Below, piece by piece: positions 36,972 through 47,767 of a stretch of DNA of 64,000 bases. The stretch comes from JAVJUS01 sp040220455 (GTDB lineage: Bacteria > Pseudomonadota > Alphaproteobacteria > DSM-16000 > Inquilinaceae), in NCBI GenBank assembly GCA_040220455.1, contig JAVJUS010000055.1, forward strand, positions 62,001 through 126,000. Direction: 5' to 3'. The notes beneath the pieces are model-generated. The model had not been told where the DNA came from. It did not search any database and was given only the letters and a program-made list of their open reading frames with translations. A program made the position numbers and the translations under genes. How positions within the stretch are numbered: position 1 is the stretch's first letter; every line of letters starts with the position of its first letter.

Positions 36972-37616
36972 CTACTGCAGCCCACCCCATCGGCTCGTCT
37001 TCGGCCGGGTGCCGGCCCAGGCCCAGCCGTCGGGGGCCTCGCAGATCGTGGTGGTGAGCACTTCGGTGCCTTCCGGCAGAACGCCGGCGAGATCCGCCTC
37101 AGTGGCGAGGGGCGGCTGCGGCTCGGCTCCGACCTCGACATCCGTATCGGTGTCCGGACCGGGCTCGACCGCCTCGCCGGGCTCATCGGACTCGTCGGAC
37201 CGCTCGGGCGGCGGCTCGACCGTGAAGATCAGCTCCTTGCAGGTCAGCCGCTCGCCGAAGACCCGCACCACCTCGATCCGGCCGCTGCGGTCGCCGATGC
37301 CGGCGATGCCCTCGACCGACCAGGGAACGATCGCGCCGGGCTCGGCCGCGCCCGCGGCCGTCGCGATGGCGGCCTGGACGGCGCCGAAGTACCGCCGTTC
37401 GCCATACTTGTAGCCCTCGTCCGCCGCGATGCGCGCGCCGATGCCGGCCGCGATGCCGATCGCCGGATTGCCGGTCGCCGCGCCGACCGCCGTGCCGACG
37501 CCGAGCGCGCCGACATCCGCCGCGATGTCCCGCGAGGTACCGCCGCATCCGGCGAGGAGCAGCAGCGCCGCCCCCGCCGCCGCCGCTGTCGCGATGCCGC
37601 CCGCCGGACGGGTCAC
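36972..37616 (-). CDS. predicted outer-membrane lipoprotein with glycine-zipper-like segment
   Basis: The 214-residue protein has a type II signal peptide with lipobox LLAGC (after TAAAAGAALL), then DVGALGVGTAVGAATGNPAIGIAAG in parts, a Gly/Ala-rich alternating segment resembling glycine-zipper lipoproteins. The second half (residues ~115-210) is acidic, with DTDTDVEVGAEPQPPLATEAD, and has no recognisable domain. The GTG at 37616 overlaps the TGA of the acyl-CoA dehydrogenase gene (GTGA), so the two are probably translationally coupled although the functions look unrelated. Unknown function. Confidence 0.7.
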   Translation of the reverse strand: MTRPAGGIATAAAAGAALLLLAGCGGTSRDIAADVGALGVGTAVGAATGNPAIGIAAGIGARIAADEGYKYGERRYFGAVQAAIATAAGAAEPGAIVPWSVEGIAGIGDRSGRIEVVRVFGERLTCKELIFTVEPPPERSDESDEPGEAVEPGPDTDTDVEVGAEPQPPLATEADLAGVLPEGTEVLTTTICEAPDGWAWAGTRPKTSRWGGLQ

Positions 37617-38785
37617 GCCGTTTCCTTGAACAGCTCGCGGCCGATCAGCATGCGGCGGATCTCGCTGGTCCCGGCGCCGATCTCGTAGAGCTTGGCGTCG
37701 CGCAGCAGGCGGCCGGTCGGGTACTCGTTGATATAGCCGTTGCCGCCCAGGCACTGAATCGCCTCCAGCGCCATCCAGGTCGCCTTCTCCGCCGCCAGCA
37801 GGATCGCGCCGGCGGCATCCTTGCGTGTGACCTTCCCGGAATCGCAGGCCTTGCCCACCATGTAGACGTACGCCTTGCACGAATTCAGGGTGACGTACAT
37901 GTCGGCGAGCTTGCCTTGCATGAGCTGGAATTCGCCGATTGGCTGGCCGAACTGCTTGCGCTCGTGGACGTACGGCAGCACCACGTCCAGGCAGGCCTGC
38001 ATGATGCCGATCGGCCCGGCGGCCAGCACCGCGCGCTCGTAGTCGAGCCCGCTCATCAGCACGTTCACGCCGCCGCCGACGCGGCCCAGCACGTTGTCCT
38101 CCGGCACCTCGCAGTCCTCGAAGACCAGCTCGCCCGTATGGCTGCCGCGCATGCCGAGCTTGTCGAGCTTCTGCGCGACCGAGAAGCCCTTGAAGCCCTT
38201 CTCGATCAGGAACGCCGTGATGCCCTTGGCGCCCGCCTTCGGGTCGGTCTTGGCGTAGACCACGATGGTGTCGGCATCCGGGCCGTTGGTGATCCACATC
38301 TTCGAGCCGTTGAGGATGTAGCGCTCGCCCTTCTTCTCCGCGCGCAGGCGCATGGAGACGACGTCGGAGCCCGCACCCGGCTCCGACATGGCGAGCGCAC
38401 CGACATGCTCGCCGGAGATCAGCTTGGGCAGGTAGCGGCGCTTCTGCTCCTCCGTCCCGTTCAGGCGGATCTGGTTCACGCAGAGGTTGGAGTGCGCGCC
38501 GTAGCTCAGGCCGACCGAGGCCGAGGCGCGGCTGATCTCCTCCATCGCCACCATGTGCTCTAGATAGCCCATGCCGGCGCCGCCCCATTCCTCCTCGACC
38601 GTGATGCCGAGGACGCCCAGGTCGCCCATCTTGCGCCACAGATCGGCGGGGAAGACGTCCGTTCGGTCGATCTCCTCCGCCCGCGGCGCGATCTCGTCCG
38701 AGGCGAAGGTCAGGACCGAGTCGCGCAGCATGTCGGCGGTCTCGCCGAGATCGAACGGCATCGACGGCAGGGCGTTGGGTATCAT
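37613..38785 (-). CDS. isovaleryl-CoA dehydrogenase (leucine degradation)
   Basis: The 390-residue FAD-dependent acyl-CoA dehydrogenase has ALAMSEPGAGSDVVSM (FAD/substrate), GLDYERAVLAAGPIGIMQACLD with the catalytic base Glu250 in the position used by isovaleryl-CoA dehydrogenase rather than the glutamate near residue 376 of other ACADs, and IQCLGGNGYINEYP. The C-terminus RDAKLYEIGAGTSEIRRMLIGRELF is typical. It oxidises isovaleryl-CoA to 3-methylcrotonyl-CoA and passes electrons to ETF. The other leucine-pathway genes are not nearby. ATG at 38785. Confidence 0.92.
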   Translation of the reverse strand: MIPNALPSMPFDLGETADMLRDSVLTFASDEIAPRAEEIDRTDVFPADLWRKMGDLGVLGITVEEEWGGAGMGYLEHMVAMEEISRASASVGLSYGAHSNLCVNQIRLNGTEEQKRRYLPKLISGEHVGALAMSEPGAGSDVVSMRLRAEKKGERYILNGSKMWITNGPDADTIVVYAKTDPKAGAKGITAFLIEKGFKGFSVAQKLDKLGMRGSHTGELVFEDCEVPEDNVLGRVGGGVNVLMSGLDYERAVLAAGPIGIMQACLDVVLPYVHERKQFGQPIGEFQLMQGKLADMYVTLNSCKAYVYMVGKACDSGKVTRKDAAGAILLAAEKATWMALEAIQCLGGNGYINEYPTGRLLRDAKLYEIGAGTSEIRRMLIGRELFKETA

Positions 38786-39016
38786 GGTCGGGCGGTCCCC
38801 TGTCCCGGGCGGGGTGTGCGAGGCCGCAACCATAACGCAATCCCGGACCGGTGCAATCCGGCGCGGCGACGGTCCGGACCCCGCGGCCGGCGGACAGTCA
38901 CGGGAACTTGAGCGAACGTGGCTTGCCCGTGCGCCGGAGCACCGCCCATCGTGGCGGTATCGACAAAGGGTCTCCCCCGCCCTTGTGCCGGTAACGGACG
39001 GCTCGGGGGGATCGCC

Positions 39017-39286
39017 ATGTCGAAACCGATGGCACGTTCGACAAGCCGCCGCGCCCTGACGCTGGCGGTGGTCTGCGCCACCGGCACCGCGGCGACGGCA
39101 CCGAAGAGGCCGGCCCGGGCGCAGAACAAGGCGCCGAAGTCCGCCGTCCAGTATCAGGACGAACCCCGGGGCGACGACCGCTGCGCCGGCTGCCGGCACT
39201 TCGAGGCGGCGACCGAGACCTGCAAGCTGGTCGAAGGCGCCATCAGCCCGAACGACTGGTGCACGCTCTTCGCACCGCCCGGCTGA
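39017..39286 (+). CDS. high-potential iron-sulfur protein (HiPIP)
   Basis: The 89-residue protein is a periplasmic soluble electron carrier. A twin-arginine-type signal (TSRRALTLAVV) precedes the mature part. Four Cys ligands are at 56, 59, 69 and 82 (DDRCAGCRHF, ETCKLVEG and NDWCTLF), the HiPIP pattern for a 4Fe-4S cluster. ATG at 39017 is chosen because it gives a complete Tat signal; the GGGGGG before it is a plausible ribosome site. The next gene encodes a cytochrome P460-like protein, so both may be part of one periplasmic redox unit. Confidence 0.93.
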   Translation: MSKPMARSTSRRALTLAVVCATGTAATAPKRPARAQNKAPKSAVQYQDEPRGDDRCAGCRHFEAATETCKLVEGAISPNDWCTLFAPPG

Positions 39287-39394
39287 GAGCCGGGCGCGTC
39301 GCGGCGCCGCCGCGACTGATCCCGGGCCGGCCCCCCACGGCTCCGGGGCGACACCGATCCTCGATGACGGAGGTTCAGGAAAAGGGGGCCGACA

Positions 39395-39994
39395 ATGCCC
39401 ATGATCGAAAGCCGCGGCCATCTGGCCGCCATCGCCGGGGCCGCCCTGCTGGTCGGCTGCGCCGGCGCCCTCGCCCAGGGAAGCGTAACCGAGGCGAGCC
39501 GTTCGGAGACGACTCCGCCGTTCAGCGGACCGGAAAACGTCGCCTATGCCGACGCTGTCTGGTCCGCCATGACCGAGGCGCGCATGGCCGGGGCGGGGGC
39601 CGTCGTGACCTACCCCTATACCGGCCGGGAGCCGCACGGGTTGGTGCTCGAATACCTCGAGGCGACGCTGACCATCAACGGCCAGGAGCATTGGACCATC
39701 ACCAAGCGCAACCATGTCGGCGAGGACGTCTCGATCGAGGGCGTCATCAACGCGCCCGAGGCTCGCCTGGATTCGGTGACCGTCATGGTCAAGCGCGAGG
39801 CGGGCTACGATCCGGACCATCAGGACTGGTGGTGGGCGAAGTACAATCCCGACGGCACGCTGCAGACCAATCCGAACGGCATGGCGCTGGCGGGACGGGT
39901 CGCCAAGGGCGCGGATGTCGGCTGCATCGCGTGTCATCAGGCTGCCCCGGGCGGCGACTACATCTACAGCCACGATCGCGGGCCGGCGATGTAG
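39395..39994 (+). CDS. cytochrome P460-family haem protein
   Basis: The 199-residue protein has an N-terminal export sequence with an LVGCAG stretch (a lipobox is possible; signal peptidase I cleavage near ALAQG is the alternative), and the C-type haem site CIACH near residue 180. The region VMVKREAGYDPDHQDWWWAKYNPDGTL (cited in parts: KREAGYDP, WWWAKYNPDG) is the P460 family signature. Cytochromes P460 oxidise hydroxylamine or related N compounds using a haem cross-linked to a Lys. Whether the cross-link residue is present could not be checked. 108 bp downstream of the HiPIP gene. Confidence 0.85.
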   Translation: MPMIESRGHLAAIAGAALLVGCAGALAQGSVTEASRSETTPPFSGPENVAYADAVWSAMTEARMAGAGAVVTYPYTGREPHGLVLEYLEATLTINGQEHWTITKRNHVGEDVSIEGVINAPEARLDSVTVMVKREAGYDPDHQDWWWAKYNPDGTLQTNPNGMALAGRVAKGADVGCIACHQAAPGGDYIYSHDRGPAM

Positions 39995-40063
39995 GGCCGC
40001 CGCCGCGCCCCGGCCCGAGCCCCCGGCGGGTCGGCGCGCGCCCGGCCCGCCGGGCCGTTGCGT

Positions 40064-41523
40064 TTACAACAGGATGAGCGCCGCCAGCCCCAGGAAGGTG
40101 AAGAAGCCGACCACGTCGGTGACGGTGGTCAGGAAGATGCCCGAGGCGACCGCCGGGTCGATCTTGAGCTTGTCGAGCGCGATCGGGATCAGCGTGCCGG
40201 TCAGGCCGGCGACGAACAGGGTGATGATCATCGCCATGCCGATCACCGCGCCGAGCAGGATGTCGCCGAACCAGGCCGCCGCGATCGCCCCGCCGATGAT
40301 CGCGAAACCGGTACCGTTGAGCGTGCCGACCATGAGCTCCTTGAGGATCAGGCGGCGCGTGTTGCGCCCGGAAAGCTCCTTCATCGCCAAGCTGCGCACG
40401 GTCACCGTCAGGGTCTGCGTCCCGGCGTTGCCGCCCATCGACGCGACGATCGGCATCAGCACCGCCAGCGCGACGAGCTGTCCGATCGTGCCTTCGAAGA
40501 TCGCGATCACGGCCGACGCCAGGACCGCGGTGAACAGATTGACGAACAGCCAGGTGAAGCGCGCGCGCGCCGTCTTGAGCAGGGCGCGGTAGGTGTCGAC
40601 CTCCTGCACCCCGCCGAGCTTGAGCAGGTCGTCCTCGTGCTCCTCGTCGATGACCTCGACCACGTCGTCGACGGTCACGACGCCCAGAAGCCGCCCATCG
40701 TCGTCGACCACCGGGGCGGCGACCAGACCGTACTGGCGGAACAGGAAGGCCACCTCCTCCTGATCGGTGGTCGCCGGGATCGTGCGGATCTCGTCGTCCA
40801 TCAGCTCGGACAGCTTGACCGAGCGCTTGGCCCGCAGGATGCGCGAGAGCAGCGCGCCGCCCGCCACGTGGAACCGCGGATCGACCGTGAAGATCATGTA
40901 GAAGTCTTCCGGCAGATCCTTGTTGGCGCGCAGGTAGTCGATGGTCTTGCCCACCGTCCAGAACATCGGCACCGCGACGAACTCGCGCTGCATCAGGCGG
41001 CCGGCGGAGTATTCCGGGTAGGTCAGCCCCTCCTCGACCAGCAGCCGGTCGGCCGCCGGGAGGTAGGAGAGCACCTCGTCGCGCAGGTCCTCGTCCAGGC
41101 CCTCGATCAGCTCGAAGGCATCGTCGCTGTCGAGCTCGCCCAGCGCCGCCGCGATCTCGCCGGCGTCGAGCAGGCCCATCACCTCGTCGCGCACCTCCTC
41201 GTGGAGATGGGTCAGGACCTCCGCGTCGATCCTGAGCGACGGGCGGATGATGCCGACGACGGTGTTGCGATCGTCCGGGTGCAGGCGCTCGAGCAGGTCG
41301 GCGAGATCGGCCGAGTGCAGCTCGGTGACCGCGCGCTCGACCTTGTCCAGCCGGGCGGAGTCCAGGTAGCCCTCGATCTCGCGCACCAGATCGACGCTGA
41401 CGCCGAATCCGGGCTCCGTCACCTCGGTCTCGGTGTGATCCTCCTCGTCGTCGCGTCGCTCGGGTGGGCGCCGTTCGGGGGCGTTCCGTTCGGGCGCGTC
41501 GTCCCGCAGCTCCGTCGGATCGG

Positions 41524-41527
<4 letters not shown>
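40064..41527 (-). CDS. mgtE: magnesium transporter MgtE
   Basis: The 487-residue protein has an N-terminal superhelical domain (LHSADLADLLERLHPDDR), a CBS pair (VDPRFHVAGGALLSRILRAKR through VDDDGRLLGVVTVDDVVEV, in parts) and five transmembrane helices with MPIVASMGGNAGTQTLTVTVR, the conserved MgtE pore motif. Its TTG start at 41527 overlaps the maeB stop, and the GAGGAGGAGG encoding the last maeB glutamates lies 8 nt upstream as its ribosome site. The first ~50 residues are acidic/Arg-rich and variable. Confidence 0.93.
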
Positions 41528-43914
<2,387 letters not shown>

Positions 43915-44146
43915 GGGCGCCTCCTCGTCGCTTCGGACCCGGCCGCCGGCCGCCGCCGCCGCCGCCCACCGGGCCCCCGTGATAGCACGCGACCGACCGC
44001 GCGCAAGGGTGGAGGGGTGTGCGCGCTGCGCTCGCCGAGCCGTCGCGATCCGCCGGGACGAATGCGCGCCTCGCGCGAAGTGCGCGAATCGTGGATACTC
44101 GGCACGCTTCGATCGTATTCGGGATTCCTCCGGACAGCGCGCCGCC

Positions 44147-45460
44147 ATGACAGCCGAAGTCGCCGTTCTCAACAAGCTCGCCGTGGCACTGGCCGCCGAC
44201 AGCAAGGTAACGATCGGCCGCGGCGCCGGCGGCAAGACCTACGATACCGTGAACAAGCTGTTCCGGCTCTCGAAGCTGGAGCCCGTCGGCATCATGATCT
44301 ACGGCAATGCGGAATTCATGGGATTCCCGTGGGAGACGATCATCAAGCAATACCGGGCCCGGCTCGGTGCTCGGTCGATGGCGACCGTGCGCGAGTATGC
44401 CGAGGATTTTCTCGAGTTCACGGGTAATGTCCTGCCAATTTCGGCGACTGACTGCCTTGATTATATCAGGTTTCTTTGGCGACTTGAGATTCAATCCATT
44501 GAAAATGAAATCCAAAATGACTTTTTGGAAAAACTTCGCAATGATGAAAAGATCGATATGATATCGATCGTTCGAGAAATCACTGCCAATTATGCTGGAT
44601 ATTTTGATTCAACGCCAGTTATCGATAGTTTCGAAATATATAGTAGCGACAATTTTGAAAAAAGATATGGATATCAGATCGAGAAATGCATCCAAGAGAA
44701 CCTAAATCAAGACGTTGATGACCAGAGTTATTCAGCGATACGTCATGGCTTGCTACAATTTACAGGTCGGCAAGCTTTCTCAAGCCTGCAATCTGGTTTG
44801 GTCGTAGCCGGTTTTGGCAGAGACGAATTTTTCCCATCTCTCCATCATTACCGCATCGATGGAAAACTCTCCGAGGGTATCAGGCTCATCAGCGAGCACG
44901 ACATCGATACCGGGAGATCGGACCATGTCGGTGAGATTCTTCCGCTTGCCCAAACCGACATGGTGAACCGGTTCGTCAACGGGATCGATGACAGCATACG
45001 AGAGAGGCTGCGCGGGATATTTCGGACCGAACTTCTCGACCTTGCCAAGAGCATCCTGGTTGCCAATAGCGCGCCGCAGGATGAAGACTCGATTGCGCGG
45101 GCCGCCGAGCGTGCTTCGGAAGCTATCGCACAGCACCTCGATAAAGCCATGCACAAAGCCAGACAGTTCGAAAACGAGAACTTCGCCGGGCCGATGAAGA
45201 GCATGGTCGGCCTGCTGCCCAAGGAGGAATTGGCCAACCTCGCGGAGAGCCTGGTCAATCTGACATCGCTCCAGCGCCGGGTTTCGTGGGAAACCGAATC
45301 GGTCGGCGGACCTGTCGATGTCGCGGTCATATCCAAGGGCGACGGCTTCATCTGGATCCGGCGGAAGCACTATTTCGACGCGGCGCTCAACCCGACTTTC
45401 AACACGACCTATTTGCGTGACACGATGTCGAAAACCGGGGAGGAGTCCGATGAGCACTGA
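44147..45460 (+). CDS. predicted proteasome/HslV-fold Ntn hydrolase with exposed Thr1, long internal insertion
   Basis: The 437-residue product is not assignable to a named family, but its ends fit the proteasome/HslV fold. After Met removal, Thr1 would be the nucleophile: TAEVAVLNKLAVALAADSKV places Asp17 exactly as in HslV/proteasome beta. NKLFRL puts Lys36 where HslV has Lys33 (KVRRL), with a 3-residue longer loop. GIMIYGNAEF corresponds to the HslV GFAGGTADAF strand-helix. SGLVVAGFGRDEFFPSLHHY (residue ~215) fits the second sandwich edge, and the C-terminus GGPVDVAVISKGDGFIWI fits the final strands. Roughly 130 residues between (about 85-210) are extra and AT-rich in DNA. Divergent from maeB; overlaps the next gene by 11 bp. 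Substrate unknown. Confidence 0.65.
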   Translation: MTAEVAVLNKLAVALAADSKVTIGRGAGGKTYDTVNKLFRLSKLEPVGIMIYGNAEFMGFPWETIIKQYRARLGARSMATVREYAEDFLEFTGNVLPISATDCLDYIRFLWRLEIQSIENEIQNDFLEKLRNDEKIDMISIVREITANYAGYFDSTPVIDSFEIYSSDNFEKRYGYQIEKCIQENLNQDVDDQSYSAIRHGLLQFTGRQAFSSLQSGLVVAGFGRDEFFPSLHHYRIDGKLSEGIRLISEHDIDTGRSDHVGEILPLAQTDMVNRFVNGIDDSIRERLRGIFRTELLDLAKSILVANSAPQDEDSIARAAERASEAIAQHLDKAMHKARQFENENFAGPMKSMVGLLPKEELANLAESLVNLTSLQRRVSWETESVGGPVDVAVISKGDGFIWIRRKHYFDAALNPTFNTTYLRDTMSKTGEESDEH

Positions 45461-45695
45461 TCGACCGACACGCGAACAGTGGGCCGAACTGCTGGAGGAA
45501 CACCTGCGCGACAAGCTCGATCCGGTCTATCGCCAATGGGGAATCGACCCGAACTCCGAGGCCTTTCAGGAGGGCGTGCGAATCAGCCGCGAGGTCAGAC
45601 AGGGCGGCTCGGCTCTCGATAATCGCGACGACCGCGGCACGGCGAGCCGGGGATCGGTAGGCGACCCACGCCATCGCCCCGGGACGCGCCCCTAG
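45450..45695 (+). CDS. small hydrophilic protein coupled to the Ntn-hydrolase-like gene
   Basis: An 81-residue product, starting MSTDRPTREQWAELLEEHL, then DKLDPVYRQWGIDPNSEAFQEGVRISREV (in parts), and ending in a disordered basic tail (RDDRGTASRGSVGDPRHRP). It has no hydrophobic segment and no family I recognise. Its ATG lies inside the last four codons of the upstream gene, with GGGGAGGAG 4-5 nt before, so expression is almost surely coupled. It is a likely partner or regulator of the predicted peptidase. High GC, unlike the core of its neighbour. Confidence 0.6.
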   Translation: MSTDRPTREQWAELLEEHLRDKLDPVYRQWGIDPNSEAFQEGVRISREVRQGGSALDNRDDRGTASRGSVGDPRHRPGTRP

Positions 45696-45830
45696 GCTGT
45701 CGCAATCCAGCGACGCACGCCCCTCGCCATTGCCGGTTTCATCGCTTAGGTTGTGCGACAGAGTGCCGGCGCCCGGACATCGGGCGTCGGCTTTGTCGCG
45801 ACGATCGATCGGTCCGGAGCCAGTCTCGCC

Positions 45831-47639
45831 ATGATCCCCTACACCGCCCCCGTCGACGACATGCGCTTCGTGCTCGAGCGGCTGGTCGGGCTCGACGGGC
45901 CGGAGGGGTTGTCGGCCCTGCCGGGGCACGAGGACGCGACGGCCGAGCTGGTCGGCCAGATCCTGGACGAGGCGGCGAAGCTCGCCGGCGACGTGCTGGC
46001 GCCGCTCAACATGGTCGGGGACAAGCACGGCGCCACGCTCGACGACGGCGTGGTGCGCCTGCCGGCGGGCTTCCGCGAGGCCTATGCCCACTACCGCGAC
46101 GGCGGCTGGAACGCCCTGCCCTTCGATCCCGAGCATGGCGGCCAGGGCCTGCCCTGGGCGGTCGCCTTCGCGGTTCAGGAGATGTGGCAGGCCGCCAACA
46201 TGGCCTTCGGGCTGTGCCCCCTGCTCAACCAGGGCGCGGTGGAGCTGCTGCAGGCCCACGGCTCGCCGGAGCAGAAGGCGACCTGGCTGCCCGACCTGAT
46301 CGCCGGGTCCTGGACCGGCACGATGAACCTGACCGAACCCCAGGCCGGCTCCGACCTGGGCGCCCTGCGCACGCGCGCGGAGCGAGCCGAGGACGGGCGC
46401 TACCGGATCACCGGGCAGAAGATCTACATCACCTACGGCGAGCACGACCTGGCCGACAACATCGTTCACATGGTGCTCGCCCGCCTGCCGGACGCGCCGG
46501 CGGGCTCGCGCGGGATCAGCCTGTTCATCGTACCCAAGTACCTGCCGGAGGGCTGGGGCGCGCCGGCGGGCACGCGCAACGATCTGCGCTGCGTCTCGCT
46601 GGAGCACAAGCTGGGCATCCACGCCAGCCCGACCTGCACCATGGCCTTCGGCGACGACGGCGGCGCGATCGGCGAGCTCGTCGGCGAGGAGAATCGTGGG
46701 CTCGAATACATGTTCACCATGATGAACAACGCCCGCCTGTCGGTCGGCCTGCAGGGCGTGGCGATCGCCGAGCGCGCGTATCAGCAGGCCCGCGACTACG
46801 CCCGCGACCGGGTCCAGGGCAAGGCCGTCGGCGCGCCGCGCGACGCCGCCGCCGGGCCGATTCTCCACCACCCGGATGTCCGCCGCATGCTGGCCGAGAC
46901 CCGGGCGCGGATCGAGGCGGCGCGGGCGCTGACCTACCTCGCCGCCGCCGCGCTCGACCGCTCCCACGCCCACCCCGAGGCGGAGACCCGTCACGCGGCC
47001 CGGGCGACCGCCGAGATCCTGACGCCGGTCGTGAAGGCCTGGGCGACCGATCTGGGCGTCGAGGCGGCCTCGCTCGGCATCCAGGTCCATGGCGGCATGG
47101 GCTATGTCGAGGAGACCGGTGCGGCCCAGCACTTGCGGGATTCCCGCATCGCACCGATCTACGAGGGAACCAACGGCATCCAGGCCAACGACCTTGTCTT
47201 CCGCAAGGTCCTGCGCGACGGCGGGGAGGCCGCGCGGCTGCTGATCGGCGAGCTGCGCGCCGTCGACGCCGAGCTCGCGGCCGGCGCCTCGGCCGAGGCC
47301 GGGGCGATGCGCACCCGGCTCGCGTCGGGGCTGGACGCCCTGTCGACCGCCACGGACCGCCTGATCGCGCGCGGCAGCAACGATCCGGCCGCCGCGGCCG
47401 CCGCCGCCTACCCTTATCTCGAGCTCTGGGGCACGGTGGCCGGCGGCTGGGCCCTGGCGCGCTCCCTCGTCGCCGCCGAACGCGCGGAGGCCGAGGACGG
47501 CGCCAGCCCCTTCCTCACCGCCAAGAAGGCGACCGCCCGGATCTACGCCGAGACCGCGCTGACGCGCGCGCCCGGCCTGCTCGACCGAGTGGTCGATGGG
47601 CCCGACGCGGTTCTGGCGCTCGACGACGCCGCGCTCTGA
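45831..47639 (+). CDS. acyl-CoA dehydrogenase of the DmdC/large C-terminal-domain type
   Basis: The 602-residue protein has an N-terminal region (IPYTAPVDDMRFVLERL) and an ACAD core with MNLTEPQAGSDLGALRT, then KIYITYGEHDLADNIVHMVLAR, the QVHGGMGYVEETGAAQHLRDSRI block and IYEGTNGIQANDLVFRKV. A C-terminal domain of about 120 residues is present, as in 3-methylmercaptopropionyl-CoA dehydrogenase (DmdC) and related FadE proteins. The sulfur-compound substrate is inferred from family and not proven; a medium-chain acyl-CoA is the alternative. ATG at 45831 begins the family N-terminus. Confidence 0.88.
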   Translation: MIPYTAPVDDMRFVLERLVGLDGPEGLSALPGHEDATAELVGQILDEAAKLAGDVLAPLNMVGDKHGATLDDGVVRLPAGFREAYAHYRDGGWNALPFDPEHGGQGLPWAVAFAVQEMWQAANMAFGLCPLLNQGAVELLQAHGSPEQKATWLPDLIAGSWTGTMNLTEPQAGSDLGALRTRAERAEDGRYRITGQKIYITYGEHDLADNIVHMVLARLPDAPAGSRGISLFIVPKYLPEGWGAPAGTRNDLRCVSLEHKLGIHASPTCTMAFGDDGGAIGELVGEENRGLEYMFTMMNNARLSVGLQGVAIAERAYQQARDYARDRVQGKAVGAPRDAAAGPILHHPDVRRMLAETRARIEAARALTYLAAAALDRSHAHPEAETRHAARATAEILTPVVKAWATDLGVEAASLGIQVHGGMGYVEETGAAQHLRDSRIAPIYEGTNGIQANDLVFRKVLRDGGEAARLLIGELRAVDAELAAGASAEAGAMRTRLASGLDALSTATDRLIARGSNDPAAAAAAAYPYLELWGTVAGGWALARSLVAAERAEAEDGASPFLTAKKATARIYAETALTRAPGLLDRVVDGPDAVLALDDAAL

Positions 47640-47767
47640 GATCCGGTTCCCGGCCGCCGCCGGCCGCCACCCGCATCATCGGCGGGAGGCGCGTTGACCC
47701 GCCGCCCGCCGGTCCCACATGCTGGCCCGGAAACCGGCACCGGGGCGGCGCGCCCCTTGGAGCACGC

